Assembly (NCBI RefSeq): GCF_001591365.1
Contig: NZ_BCUT01000005.1
Span: 248,001-312,000 of the forward strand
DNA length: 64,000 nucleotides
Direction: 5' to 3'
Source of the DNA: Variovorax paradoxus NBRC 15149
Lineage (GTDB): Bacteria > Pseudomonadota > Gammaproteobacteria > Burkholderiales > Burkholderiaceae_C
A program made the position numbers and the translations under genes. Positions 8,119 through 16,276 of the stretch are shown here, in pieces; position 1 is the stretch's first letter, and every line of letters begins with the position of its first letter. Under the pieces are notes generated by a model. The model was given only the letters and a program-made list of their open reading frames with translations. It did not search any database and was not told the origin of the DNA.

Positions 8119-8949
8119 TCAGGCCGCCAGCAGCGTGCCGCCGACGGGCGTGCGCGGCACCGCGTCGAGCAGCGTGCGCGTGTAGGGATGCTGGGCATTG
8201 CGAAAGAGCTCGCCGGGCGAGCCCTGCTCGACGATCTTGCCTTTCCACACCACGCAGACCTCGTCGCACAGATGGTTCACCACCGCGAGGTCGTGGCTGA
8301 TGAGCAGGTAGCTGACACCGAACTGCTGCTGCAGGTCCTGCATGAGATTGAGCACCTGCGCCTGCACCGACACGTCGAGCGCGCTCACGGGCTCGTCGGC
8401 CACGATGAGCTTGGGCCGCGTGATGAGCGCGCGCGCGATCGCGATGCGCTGGCGCTGCCCGCCCGAGAATTCGTGCGGGTACTTGTCCATGTCGGTGGTG
8501 CGCAGGCCCACGGCGGCCAGCGCCTCGGAGGCGCGCTCGCGCTGTTCGGCGCGGCTGGTTTCGGCCAGCGCTTCGAGCGGCTCGGCGACGATGCGCGCCA
8601 CGGTCTGGCGCGGATCGAGCGAGCCATACGGGTCCTGGAACACCATCTGGAAATCGCGCCGCGCCGCGCGCAGCTCGCCCTTGGGCAGCCGGTGCAGGTC
8701 GCGGCCCAGCATGCGCACGCTGCCCGAGGTGGGCGTGTCGAGCGCCATCACCAGGCGCGCGATGGTCGACTTGCCCGAGCCCGATTCACCGACGATGCCC
8801 AGGCTGCGGCCGGCCGCGACGCTGAAGCTCACGCCGTTGAGCGCCTTCACCAGCGGCGGCGGCCCGAAGAGCTTTTCGCGCGGCAGCGCGTAGTGGCGCA
8901 CGAGGTCCGTCACCTCGAGCAGGGGCTGCGTGCTGGCGGGTTGGTTCAT
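8119..8949 (-). CDS. Oligopeptide/dipeptide ABC transporter ATP-binding protein (DppF-like)
   Basis: The 276-residue ABC ATPase has Walker A GESGSGKS (about residues 54-61), a Q-loop in FQDPYGSL, signature FSGGQRQR, Walker B LIVADEP and the switch His in ISHDLAVV. The C-terminal QHPYTRTLLDAVP is typical of the DppF/OppF branch. It pairs with the neighbouring DppD-like ATPase on the cytosolic face of the permease to power import. Its ATG overlaps the stop of the upstream ATPase gene (ATGA, 8946-8949), so synthesis of the two subunits is coupled. The cysteine-rich oligopeptide C-terminal motif is on the partner instead. Confidence 0.92.
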   Translation of the reverse strand: MNQPASTQPLLEVTDLVRHYALPREKLFGPPPLVKALNGVSFSVAAGRSLGIVGESGSGKSTIARLVMALDTPTSGSVRMLGRDLHRLPKGELRAARRDFQMVFQDPYGSLDPRQTVARIVAEPLEALAETSRAEQRERASEALAAVGLRTTDMDKYPHEFSGGQRQRIAIARALITRPKLIVADEPVSALDVSVQAQVLNLMQDLQQQFGVSYLLISHDLAVVNHLCDEVCVVWKGKIVEQGSPGELFRNAQHPYTRTLLDAVPRTPVGGTLLAA

Positions 8950-9935
8950 GATTCGAGCGCGCCTTCCGCCGCAATTTCCTCGAGCCGGATGCAGCGCACC
9001 GCGTGCGCGTGCCGCAGCACGGCGGGCGGCGGCCGCGTCGTGTGGCAGGCATCGACCGTGTACTTGCAGCGGCCCGCAAAGGGGCAGCCCGGCGGCAGGT
9101 CGACCAGTTCGGGCACGCTGCCCCGGATGGTGGCCAGGCGAATGCCGCGCGGCGCGCCAAGCGCCGGCCGCGCCGCAAACAGGCCCTGCGTGTAGGGATG
9201 CGCGCGCTCGGCAAACACGGTGTCGGTCGGGCCGCTCTCGACCACGCTGCCGCCGTACATCACCAGCATCTTCGAGACGCTCTGGGCGATCACGCCCAGG
9301 TCGTGCGAGATCAGGATCAGCGCCATGCCGCGCTCCGCGACCAGGCCCTGGATCAGTTCGAGGATCTGCTTCTGGATGGTGACGTCCAGCGCGGTGGTGG
9401 GCTCGTCGGCAATCAGCAGGTCGGGGCCGCAGGCCAGTGCCATGGCAATGCCGATGCGCTGGCGCTGCCCGCCCGAGAACTGGTGTGGATAGGCATCGAG
9501 CCGCGAAGCCGCATCGGGAATGCCCACGCGATCGAGCAGCGCCAGCACTTCCTTGCGCGCGTCGGCGCCCGTGAGTCCGCGGTGCAGCCGCAGCGGCTCG
9601 CCGACCTGGCGCGCAATGGTGTGCACCGGGTTCAGCGCCGTCATTGGCTCCTGGAAGATCATGCCGATGCGGTTGCCGCGGATCTGGCACATGGCCTTTT
9701 CGCCGAGGCCGACGAGCTCGGTGCCATCGAAGCGGATGCTGCCGCTGACCTTGGCGGTCGATGGCAACAGGCCCATCAGCGACATCACCGTGATCGACTT
9801 GCCGCAGCCCGATTCGCCCACGACGCCCAGCGTTTCGCCGCGCTCCAGCGTGAAGCCGATGCCGCGCACGGCCTCGGCGGGGCCGCGCTGCGTTTGCAGT
9901 TCGACGTGCAGGTCTTTGACTTCGAGCAGTGGCAT
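8946..9935 (-). CDS. Oligopeptide/dipeptide ABC transporter ATP-binding protein (DppD-like)
   Basis: This 329-residue ABC ATPase carries Walker A GESGCGKS, signature FSGGQRQR, Walker B LLIADEP and ISHDLGVIA. The C-terminal oligopeptide-transporter extension contains a cysteine cluster (CPFAGRCKYTVDAC, about residues 288-301) of the kind that binds an iron-sulfur cluster in DppD/OppD proteins. It is the partner of the DppF-like subunit. The ATG at 9935 lies six bases past the permease stop (9941-9943), and its own stop overlaps the next ATG, so the operon is tightly packed. Confidence 0.92.
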   Translation of the reverse strand: MPLLEVKDLHVELQTQRGPAEAVRGIGFTLERGETLGVVGESGCGKSITVMSLMGLLPSTAKVSGSIRFDGTELVGLGEKAMCQIRGNRIGMIFQEPMTALNPVHTIARQVGEPLRLHRGLTGADARKEVLALLDRVGIPDAASRLDAYPHQFSGGQRQRIGIAMALACGPDLLIADEPTTALDVTIQKQILELIQGLVAERGMALILISHDLGVIAQSVSKMLVMYGGSVVESGPTDTVFAERAHPYTQGLFAARPALGAPRGIRLATIRGSVPELVDLPPGCPFAGRCKYTVDACHTTRPPPAVLRHAHAVRCIRLEEIAAEGALES

Positions 9936-9940
9936 ATCGC

Positions 9941-10816
9941 TTAGCGGGCGCGCGCAAGGCGCGGGTCGAGCAGGTCGCGCAGCCCGTCGCCGAGCAGGTT
10001 GAGGCCGAGCACCGCCATGGCAATGGCCATGCCGGGAAACACCGCGAGCAGCGGCGACTGGAACATCATGGTCTGCGCCTCGCTCAGCATGCGGCCCCAC
10101 GAGGGCTGCGGCGGCTGCGTGCCCAGGCCAAGGTAGGAAAGGGCGGCCTCGGCCAGGATGGCAATGGCGAAGCGGATCGTGATCTGCACGATCAGCACGG
10201 CCGAGATGTTGGGCAGCACGTGCTGCATCGTGATGGCGAACGAGCCCTTGCCGCAGGCCCGCGCGGCCGCCACGTATTCGCGCGACCAGATGGCATTGGC
10301 CGAGGCGCGCGTGATGCGTGCAAAGGTCGGGATGTTGTAGATGCCGATCGCGACGATCGCGTTGACGATGCCGGCGCCGAACACCGCCGTCATCATGATG
10401 GCCGACAGGATGGCCGGAAACGCGAGCGAGAAATCGGTGAGCCGCATGATCGCTTCCTCGACCCAGCCGCGCCGCGCCGCGGCGAGCAGGCCCAGCGCGG
10501 TGCCCACGACAAGGCCGATGCCCACCGCGATCACGCCCACCAGGATGGAGGCGCGCGCTCCCACCAGCAGCAGCGAGGCCACGTCGCGCCCGAAGGTGTC
10601 GGTGCCCAGCCAGTGCGCGCCCGAGGGCGGCTTGAGCTTGCTGGCCATGTCCATCTCGTAGGGCGACCAGGGCGTCCACACCAGCGAGAGGGCGGCGGCC
10701 AGCAGCAGGAGCAGCGTCAGCACGCCGCCGAGCACGAAGCTGCGGTGCCGGAGCGCGCGGCGCCAGAACCCGGGCACCTTGAGCGCGGCCGCGCTCGGAA
10801 TGGTGGTGGTGCTCAT
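9941..10816 (-). CDS. Oligopeptide/dipeptide ABC transporter permease (DppC-like)
   Basis: The 291-residue inner-membrane protein has an N-terminal membrane segment (SFVLGGVLTLLLLLAAALSLV, shown from residue 26), followed by the OppC N-terminal motif GTDTFGRDVASLLLVGAR and a BPD_transp_1 domain of five segments. The cytosolic coupling loop includes EYVAAARACGKGSFAI, the EAA motif that contacts the ATPases. It forms the translocation pore with the DppB-like subunit. Its ATG overlaps that gene's stop by four bases (10813-10816). The length and topology match the family. Confidence 0.92.
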   Translation of the reverse strand: MSTTTIPSAAALKVPGFWRRALRHRSFVLGGVLTLLLLLAAALSLVWTPWSPYEMDMASKLKPPSGAHWLGTDTFGRDVASLLLVGARASILVGVIAVGIGLVVGTALGLLAAARRGWVEEAIMRLTDFSLAFPAILSAIMMTAVFGAGIVNAIVAIGIYNIPTFARITRASANAIWSREYVAAARACGKGSFAITMQHVLPNISAVLIVQITIRFAIAILAEAALSYLGLGTQPPQPSWGRMLSEAQTMMFQSPLLAVFPGMAIAMAVLGLNLLGDGLRDLLDPRLARAR

Positions 10817-11763
10817 ATGTCGCTCGCCTTGATGCGCGGATCGATCACGGCATAGAGCACGTCGACCACGAAGTTCACGATGACCACCAGGGCCGCGAGC
10901 AGCATCACGCAGTTGCGCACCACGATCAGGTCGCGGTTGCTGATGGCCTGGAAGATCAGCCGGCCCAGGCCCGGCAGGTAGAACACGTTCTCCACCACGA
11001 TGGTGCCGGCCAGCAGCTCGGAAAACTGCATGCCCATCACGGTGACCACCGGGATCATCGCGTTGCGCAGCACATGGGTCCAGAGCACCGCGCGCTGCGA
11101 AACGCCCTTGGCGCGCGCGGTGCGCACGAAGTCTTCGCGCATCACCTCGAGCACCGCCGAGCGCGTGATGCGCGCGAGGATCGCGGCCTGCACCACCGCC
11201 AGCGACAGGGCCGGCAGCAGCAGCGACTTGAGGCCCGCGAAGATGCCTTCGCCCCAGCCCTCGAAGCCGCCGGCCGAGAACCACTGCAGCTGCACCGAGA
11301 ACACCAGGATCAGCAGGATCGCGAACCAGAAATTGGGAATGGCGATGCCCACCTGGGTGAGACCCATCAGGCCCACGTCGCCGAGCTTGTTGTGGCGCGC
11401 GGCGGCGGTCACGCCCACCAGCAGCGCAAGCACCGTGGTGAAGGCCATAGCGAGCAGCGCGAGCGGCACAGTGAGCGCCAGCCGTTCGAGGATGAGGTCG
11501 AGCACCGGCGAGCTGTAGGCGTAGCTGTCGCCCAGGTTGCCGGTCAGAAGGCCCGCGATCCAGTGCCAGTAGCGCGTCCAGGCTGGCTGGTCGAGGCCGA
11601 GCTTGGTGGCCAGCGCGGCCACCGCCTCGGGCGCGGCGTCGGGCCCCATGAGCATCTGCGCGGCATTGCCGGGCAGGATCTCGAGAACGAGGAAGACGAT
11701 GACCGAGGCGCCGATCAACGTGGCGATCAGCGTGGCGAGGCGCTTGAAAATGAACAGACTCAT
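10813..11763 (-). CDS. Oligopeptide/dipeptide ABC transporter permease (DppB-like), first gene of operon
   Basis: The 316-residue permease begins with the signature membrane helix FKRLATLIATLIGASVIVFLV, followed by LGLDQPAWTRYWHWIAGLLTGNLG, typical of DppB/OppB. The EAA-like loop EDFVRTARAKGVSQRAVL is at about residues 205-222. It heads a seven-gene leftward operon (two permeases, two ATPases, two binding proteins, amidase). The promoter should lie in the 63-base gap shared with the divergent ferredoxin gene. Placement of the binding proteins behind the ATPases is the reverse of the common dpp order. Confidence 0.92.
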   Translation of the reverse strand: MSLFIFKRLATLIATLIGASVIVFLVLEILPGNAAQMLMGPDAAPEAVAALATKLGLDQPAWTRYWHWIAGLLTGNLGDSYAYSSPVLDLILERLALTVPLALLAMAFTTVLALLVGVTAAARHNKLGDVGLMGLTQVGIAIPNFWFAILLILVFSVQLQWFSAGGFEGWGEGIFAGLKSLLLPALSLAVVQAAILARITRSAVLEVMREDFVRTARAKGVSQRAVLWTHVLRNAMIPVVTVMGMQFSELLAGTIVVENVFYLPGLGRLIFQAISNRDLIVVRNCVMLLAALVVIVNFVVDVLYAVIDPRIKASDI

Positions 11764-11826
11764 GGGGCGGGGCGCAGCATAACCCGACTCGTGCAACAAC
11801 CGTGCCTTGTTCGCGATAATCGGGGC

Positions 11827-12123
11827 ATGGCTCTCATGATCACCGACGAATGCATCAACTGCGATGTCTGCGAGCCCGAGTGCCCGAACGATGCGATCTA
11901 CATGGGCGCGGAGTTCTACGAGATCGACCCGCACAAGTGCACCGAATGCGTCGGCCACTTCGACGAGCCGCAGTGCGTGCAGGTGTGCCCGGTGGCGTGC
12001 ATCCCGATCAACCCGGCCCACGTGGAAAGCCGCGAGACGCTCTGGCAGAAGTTCGAGCGGCTCGCCGCGGCCAAGGCAAAGGCCGCGGCTGCCGAGCCGC
12101 CCGCGCCCTCAGCCGGCGCTTGA
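11827..12123 (+). CDS. YfhL-type 2[4Fe-4S] ferredoxin
   Basis: The 98-residue protein starts MALMITDECINCDVCEPECP. The first cluster ligands are Cys9, 12, 15 and 19, and a second set lies in CTEC...CVQVCPVAC, so it can hold two [4Fe-4S] clusters. The spacing of the second set (a long CVGHFDEPQC loop) is typical of the Alvin/YfhL ferredoxin subfamily. It is a small soluble electron carrier. The C-terminus is a charged alanine-rich tail. Its 3' end overlaps the convergent DUF4124-like gene by 15 bases. A GATAAT -10-like box lies about 12 bases before the ATG, so the leader would be very short. Confidence 0.9.
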   Translation: MALMITDECINCDVCEPECPNDAIYMGAEFYEIDPHKCTECVGHFDEPQCVQVCPVACIPINPAHVESRETLWQKFERLAAAKAKAAAAEPPAPSAGA

Positions 12124-12603
12124 ACCGTTGCGCTTTTTCCTGCGGCTTCCGCCTTGCGCGGCGGCGGGCCCGTCGTCGGCCGCACCGCTGAAGCGCGGGC
12201 TCGACTTGCGGGGTTCGGCGCCGAGTTTTTGGGCGCGTGCCCGCGCGAGCTGTTCGGAAGCCGCGAGCCGGCGTTCGGCCATGGCGGCCTGCCGGGCGTC
12301 GTGCGCCGAGCGGCGGCTGCGCTCGTAGGCCTCCTTTTCCTGCGACAGGCGGATGCGTTCGAGCTGGTCGGCGCGCTGCTCGGCGCGGCGCGTGGCGGCC
12401 TCTGCGGCGCGGCGGTCCGCCTCGGTGCGCGCGTCGTCCAGCGCGAGCTGCTTGCCGCCTTCGCAGGGGCGGTCGGTGTAGGTGTTGCCGCAGCGGTAGG
12501 TCGCGGACTTTCCCTGTGCCGCAGCGGGCATCCAGAAAGTGCCGCAGGCCGCCAGAAGCAAGGCGGCAGCCGCTGCTTTCCTGGTCCTGGTTCTATTTTT
12601 CAT
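12109..12603 (-). CDS. Exported DUF4124-like protein with charged coiled tail
   Basis: The 164-residue product has a lipoprotein- or Sec-type leader (KAAAAALLLAACGTFWMPAAAQ, residues 9-30). Next is a short TYRCGNTYTDRPCEGGKQL segment like the N-terminal part of DUF4124 proteins (two cysteines, Tyr-x-Asp). The rest (about residues 60-140) is an Arg/Glu/Ala-rich helical stretch predicted to coil. The function of the family is unknown; location would be periplasm or membrane surface. It is a single gene between pth and the convergent ferredoxin gene. Confidence 0.75.
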   Translation of the reverse strand: MKNRTRTRKAAAAALLLAACGTFWMPAAAQGKSATYRCGNTYTDRPCEGGKQLALDDARTEADRRAAEAATRRAEQRADQLERIRLSQEKEAYERSRRSAHDARQAAMAERRLAASEQLARARAQKLGAEPRKSSPRFSGAADDGPAAAQGGSRRKKRNGSSAG

Positions 12604-12654
12604 TTCTTTTTCTCTCCCTTTTCTCTTCTCTCCCGCGCTCTCTTGGCCGGCTGA

Positions 12655-13287
12655 CTAGGCGGTGGCGGGCGTGCCTCCGTCGCCGGGCTCCCGCCGCGGC
12701 GGTTTGGGCCGGGGCGGTTTGCTCGTGTGGATGATCAAGGTGGCCTTTTCCATTTCGCCCGCCACCAGCGCGGGCGCCGCGTGCAGCGTGCGCACGATGG
12801 CGTCCTCGATGGCTTCGCGCTGCTCCTTGAGTGGCTTCTTGAGCACCCAGTTGATGACCTCCGACTTCACGCCGGGGTGTCCGATGCCCAGGCGCAGGCG
12901 CCAGTAGTCGCCGGTGCCCAGTTGCGCATGGATGTCGCGCAGGCCGTTGTGGCCCGCGTGGCTGCCGCCGAACTTGAGCTTGGCCTGGCCGGGCACCACG
13001 TCGAGCTCGTCGTGCACCACGAGGATTTCCTCGGGCGCGATCTTGAAGAAGCGCGCGAGCGCGCCCACCGACTTGCCCGACAGGTTCATGAAGGTCTGCG
13101 GCTCCAGCAGCCAGACGCTCTGCCCGCCGATGTTCGTGCGTGCCGCAAGGCCGTGGTAGCTGCGCTCGGGCACGAGGTTGAGCTTCCAGTCGCGCGCCAG
13201 GGCGTCGATCCACCAGAAGCCGGCGTTGTGCCGGGTAGCTTCGTATTCAGGCCCCGGATTCCCGAGGCCGACAAACAGCTTGATCAT
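12655..13287 (-). CDS. pth: Peptidyl-tRNA hydrolase
   Basis: The 210-residue cytosolic enzyme cleaves the ester bond of peptidyl-tRNAs released from stalled ribosomes. Family landmarks are FVGLGNPGPEYEATRHNAGF with the Asn and catalytic His, TFMNLSGKSV, and HDELD followed by GSHAGHNGLRDI. The start MIKLFVGLGNPG at 13287 matches the family N-terminus; the frame stays open further upstream without conserved sequence. A Pro/Arg-rich tail of about 20 residues extends past the usual C-terminus. It follows rplY, with a strong terminator between them at 13309-13344, so it may need its own promoter or readthrough. Confidence 0.95.
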   Translation of the reverse strand: MIKLFVGLGNPGPEYEATRHNAGFWWIDALARDWKLNLVPERSYHGLAARTNIGGQSVWLLEPQTFMNLSGKSVGALARFFKIAPEEILVVHDELDVVPGQAKLKFGGSHAGHNGLRDIHAQLGTGDYWRLRLGIGHPGVKSEVINWVLKKPLKEQREAIEDAIVRTLHAAPALVAGEMEKATLIIHTSKPPRPKPPRREPGDGGTPATA

Positions 13288-13308
13288 GAGGGAATTATCT
13301 CGCCGCCC

Positions 13309-13344
13309 AAAAAGCAGAAGGCCCGCACGCGGCGGGCCTTCTGC
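13309..13344 (-). terminator. Rho-independent terminator after rplY
   Basis: A perfect 13-bp stem (13314-13326 with 13332-13344, loop ACGCG) is followed on the minus strand by five T residues (complement of 13309-13313). It sits 16 bases after the rplY stop codon and 21 bases before the pth start. Confidence 0.85.
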
Positions 13345-13360
13345 AGGGAAGCGAGGGAAA

Positions 13361-14035
13361 TTACTTCTTCGCGGCGGGCTTTGCCGTCTTGGCGGCAGGC
13401 TTGCCACCGGCTGCTGCTGCTGCTGCGCCTTCGGCAGGTGCTGCGCCTTCGGCGGCGGGTGCCGGCTCTTCGGAGACCAGCGGCGGCACGGCCGACACGA
13501 TGACCGGGTTCAGCTTGCCGTGGCTCACGAACTTCACGCCCTTGGGCAGCTTGATGTCGTTGACGTGCAGCGTGGCGTTCTTCTTGAGGCCCGAGAGGTC
13601 CACTTCGATGAACTCGGGGAGGTCGGCCGGCAGGCAGCTGACTTCGAGTTCGGTCATGACGTGCGTCACGAGGTTGTGGTCGAGCTTGACGGCGTCGGAC
13701 TCTTCTTCACCCTTGTAGTGAAGCGGCACCTTCATGTGCATGCGGGTCTTGGCGTCCACGCGCTGGAAGTCGATGTGCTGCACCAGCTGGCGGAACGGGT
13801 GGTACTGCACGTCGCGCAGCAGCACCTTGCTGGTGGCGCCGCCGAGTTCCATTTCGAGGATCGACGAGTGGAAGGCTTCCTTCTTGAGGGCGTGCCACAG
13901 CGCATTGTGATCGAGCTCGATCAGCTGGGGCTTGCCTTCACCACCGTAGACGATACCGGGCGTCTTGCCCGAGATGCGGAGACGGCGGCTCGCACCCGTG
14001 CCCTGCTTGGCGCGCTCAAAAGCGACGAATTTCAT
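13361..14035 (-). CDS. rplY: 50S ribosomal protein L25/general stress protein Ctc
   Basis: The 224-residue protein is the long, two-domain (TL5/CTC) form of L25, which binds 5S rRNA in the large subunit. The N-terminal domain covers about residues 1-95 (FVAFERAKQGTGASRRLRISGKTPGIVYGG) and the C-terminal domain about residues 96-185. A low-complexity Ala/Lys/Pro tail makes up the last 35 residues. Its place between prs and pth is the standard proteobacterial order. The terminator at 13309-13344 ends the transcript. Confidence 0.95.
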   Translation of the reverse strand: MKFVAFERAKQGTGASRRLRISGKTPGIVYGGEGKPQLIELDHNALWHALKKEAFHSSILEMELGGATSKVLLRDVQYHPFRQLVQHIDFQRVDAKTRMHMKVPLHYKGEEESDAVKLDHNLVTHVMTELEVSCLPADLPEFIEVDLSGLKKNATLHVNDIKLPKGVKFVSHGKLNPVIVSAVPPLVSEEPAPAAEGAAPAEGAAAAAAGGKPAAKTAKPAAKK

Positions 14036-14085
14036 AACAACTCCTGTGAGAGTCCACCGCGACCAGTGCGACTCCGGTTCAACAA

Positions 14086-14117
14086 GGGCGCCATTCCAGA
14101 AAGGGAAGGTGGCGCCC
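14086..14117. other. Perfect 8-bp hairpin between prs and rplY
   Basis: GGGCGCCA (14086-14093) and TGGCGCCC (14110-14117) pair across a 16-base loop in the gap between prs and rplY. The following minus-strand bases (TTGTTG) make a poor T-run, so it looks like an attenuator or processing hairpin rather than a full terminator in the direction of the genes. On the plus strand it is followed by CTTTTT-like sequence but no gene runs that way. Confidence 0.45.
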
Positions 14118-14131
14118 GCTTTTTGCCCAGA

Positions 14132-15103
14132 TCAGAACAGGTTGTCCTGGTCCGAGAACAAACTCATCACCGACTCGCCCTTGGCAATGCGCTGGATCGT
14201 TTCGGCGATCAGCGGTGCCACGGAGAGCTGGCGGACCTTTCCGCACGCCAGGGCGCCGTCGGAAAGGGGAATGGTGTTGGTCACGACCACTTCGTCGAGC
14301 GCGGAGTGGGTGATGCGCTCGATGGCCGGGCCCGAGAAGATCGGGTGCGTGCAATAGGCGTAGACGCTTTTCGCACCGCGCTCCTTGAGCACTTCGGCCG
14401 CCTTCACCAGCGTGCCGGCGGTGTCGATCATGTCGTCCATGATCACGCAGTTGCGGCCGTCGATTTCGCCGATCACGTTCATGACCTCGCTCACGTTGGC
14501 CTTGGGGCGGCGCTTGTCGATGATGGCGAGGTCGCAGTTCAGCTGCTTGGCCAGTGCGCGGGCGCGCACCACGCCGCCGACGTCGGGCGAGACCACGATC
14601 AGGTCTTCGTAGTTCTTCTGGCGCAGGTCGCCCAGCAGCACCGGCGACGCATAGATGTTGTCGACCGGAATGTCGAAGAAGCCCTGGATCTGGTCGGCGT
14701 GCAGGTCCATCGTGAGCACGCGCTCGACGCCCACGGTTTCGAGCAGGTTGGCCACCACCTTGGCCGAGATCGGCACGCGGCTCGAACGCGGGCGGCGGTC
14801 CTGGCGGGCATAGCCGTAGTAGGGAATCACCGCGCTGATCCGCTCGGCCGAGGCGCGCTTGAGCGCGTCGACCATGATCAGCAGTTCCATCAGGTTTTCG
14901 TTGGTCGGTGCGCAGGTCGACTGCACCACGAACACATCGCGCGCCCGGACGTTCTGGTTGATCTCGACGGTGACTTCGCCGTCGGAGAAGCGTCCAACGC
15001 GCGCGGCACCCAGCGAGGTCCCGAGGTTCTGCGCGATTTCTGCGGCAAGGCCAGGATTGGCATTGCCGGTGAAAACCATGAAATCAGGGTGATTAGCCTG
15101 CAT
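14132..15103 (-). CDS. prs: Ribose-phosphate pyrophosphokinase (PRPP synthetase)
   Basis: The 323-residue enzyme makes PRPP from ribose 5-phosphate and ATP, feeding purine, pyrimidine, His, Trp and NAD synthesis. Seen are the flexible-loop segment YYGYARQDRRPRSSRVPI, the Mg-binding MDLHADQIQGFF, and the PRPP-binding loop VIMDDMIDTAGT. The length is normal for class I enzymes. It lies downstream of tRNA-Gln and upstream of rplY, as in many Burkholderiales. Its start at 15103 is preferred because MQANHPDFMVFTGNA aligns with family N-termini. Confidence 0.96.
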   Translation of the reverse strand: MQANHPDFMVFTGNANPGLAAEIAQNLGTSLGAARVGRFSDGEVTVEINQNVRARDVFVVQSTCAPTNENLMELLIMVDALKRASAERISAVIPYYGYARQDRRPRSSRVPISAKVVANLLETVGVERVLTMDLHADQIQGFFDIPVDNIYASPVLLGDLRQKNYEDLIVVSPDVGGVVRARALAKQLNCDLAIIDKRRPKANVSEVMNVIGEIDGRNCVIMDDMIDTAGTLVKAAEVLKERGAKSVYAYCTHPIFSGPAIERITHSALDEVVVTNTIPLSDGALACGKVRQLSVAPLIAETIQRIAKGESVMSLFSDQDNLF

Positions 15104-15242
15104 GAGCGCGTCCCGGCAGTGCGAATTGGCTTTTAGGAAGCCGCCAAAGAGTTCGAGTCGTGGCAGCCCGAGGGCTGTCGATTATTGCAGCGGGCATGCT
15201 GCAAAAGAAGCACTGCGGCCGGTGGGCCGCAGTTTGAAAATT

Positions 15243-15319
15243 TGGCAGGGGAGAAAGGATTCGAACCTTTGCATGCTGGAATCAAAATCCAGTGCCTTAA
15301 CCAGCTTGGCGACTCCCCT
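15243..15319 (-). tRNA. tRNA-Gln (anticodon TTG), CCA encoded
   Basis: On the minus strand the 77-base gene begins AGGGGAG at 15319 and ends CTCCCCTG-CCA at 15243, giving a perfect 7-bp acceptor stem. The anticodon arm CTGGA-TTTTGAT-TCCAG presents TTG (Gln). The T arm reads AGGTTCGAATCCT. It lies between ispE and prs on the same strand, where a tRNA-Gln is commonly found in this group. Confidence 0.95.
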
Positions 15320-15358
15320 ACACGGGTCGATGGCTTTCGCCACAAACCGATATGTCGC

Positions 15359-15380
15359 ATCGGACCCATGACGGTCCGAT
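15359..15380. other. Perfect 8-bp palindromic hairpin between ispE and tRNA-Gln
   Basis: ATCGGACC (15359-15366) pairs with GGTCCGAT (15373-15380) over a 6-base loop, starting five bases past the ispE stop codon. No T-run follows on the minus strand, so it is not a classical terminator. It may protect the ispE 3' end or guide processing of the downstream tRNA (inference). Confidence 0.5.
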
Positions 15381-15385
15381 TATCT

Positions 15386-16276
15386 TCAGGTCGCCCATCC
15401 CCAAAGTGGATGAACGGCCAGGTTGCTGCATTGGCGAACCTGCCAGCCCGGTGGGGCTTTTGCCAGTTCCGCTTCCTGCGGCCCTTGCGGCATTTTCGCG
15501 AAAACCGAACTTCCGGAGCCGGTCATCCGGGCTTTCAATCCTTGGGCGCCGAGCCATTCGATGGCGTCGGTGACCGCGGGGCAAAGCCGCTGGGCAACCG
15601 GCTGCAGGTCGTTGTGGCCGAAGTCGAAAACCTTGAAAGCGCTGCTTTCGGGGTTTGGGGCTTCAAGCTGTTCGCTATCTGCAGCAAAGCCCGAGATTGT
15701 AGCAACAGGAGTGGCGCGTTGAAGGTCGGGCGCAGAAAAAATTAAACGGGTATCGAGTCCCTGGGGTGGCTTGGCCACCACGAACCGCGCGGAAGGGATG
15801 GCCACGGGCCTGATTTTCTCGCCGATTCCCTCGACCCAGGCATTGCGCCCGCCCAGGAAGAACGGCACGTCGGCGCCGAGTTTCACGCCGATCTCGGCCA
15901 GGCGCGAGAGCGGCAGGTCCAGCCCCCACAGGCGGTTCAGCGCCAGGAGGCAGGTGGCGGCGTCCGAGGAGCCGCCGCCCATGCCGGCCTGCGCCGGCAC
16001 TTGCTTGGCGATGCCGATGTGGGCGCCCTGGCCGGGCGCCGCATGTGCCTGCAGCGCCCGTGCCGCGCGCAGCACGAGGTCGTCGGGCGGCAGTTCGGTC
16101 GTGAGGTCTTCGCGGCTGAGCTGGCCGTCGCTGCGCAGCTCGACGTGCAGCGTGTCGCACCAGTCGATCAGCATGAAGACCGACTGCAGCAGGTGGTAGC
16201 CGTCGTCGCGCCGGCCGGTGATGTGCAGGAAGAGGTTGAGCTTGGCCGGTGCGGGAAGGTCGTAGATCGCCTTCAT
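15386..16276 (-). CDS. ispE: 4-diphosphocytidyl-2-C-methyl-D-erythritol kinase
   Basis: The 296-residue GHMP kinase phosphorylates CDP-ME in the non-mevalonate isoprenoid pathway. Landmarks are the N-terminal PAPAKLNLFLHITGRRDDGYH with its catalytic Lys, the ATP loop PAQAGMGGGSSDAA (about residues 92-105), and the C-terminal ARMTGSGSSVFA. The length is typical. Its ATG overlaps the lolB stop (ATGA, 16273-16276), so it is translated in step with lolB. The neighbouring prs and tRNA-Gln complete the usual cluster. Confidence 0.96.
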   Translation of the reverse strand: MKAIYDLPAPAKLNLFLHITGRRDDGYHLLQSVFMLIDWCDTLHVELRSDGQLSREDLTTELPPDDLVLRAARALQAHAAPGQGAHIGIAKQVPAQAGMGGGSSDAATCLLALNRLWGLDLPLSRLAEIGVKLGADVPFFLGGRNAWVEGIGEKIRPVAIPSARFVVAKPPQGLDTRLIFSAPDLQRATPVATISGFAADSEQLEAPNPESSAFKVFDFGHNDLQPVAQRLCPAVTDAIEWLGAQGLKARMTGSGSSVFAKMPQGPQEAELAKAPPGWQVRQCSNLAVHPLWGWAT

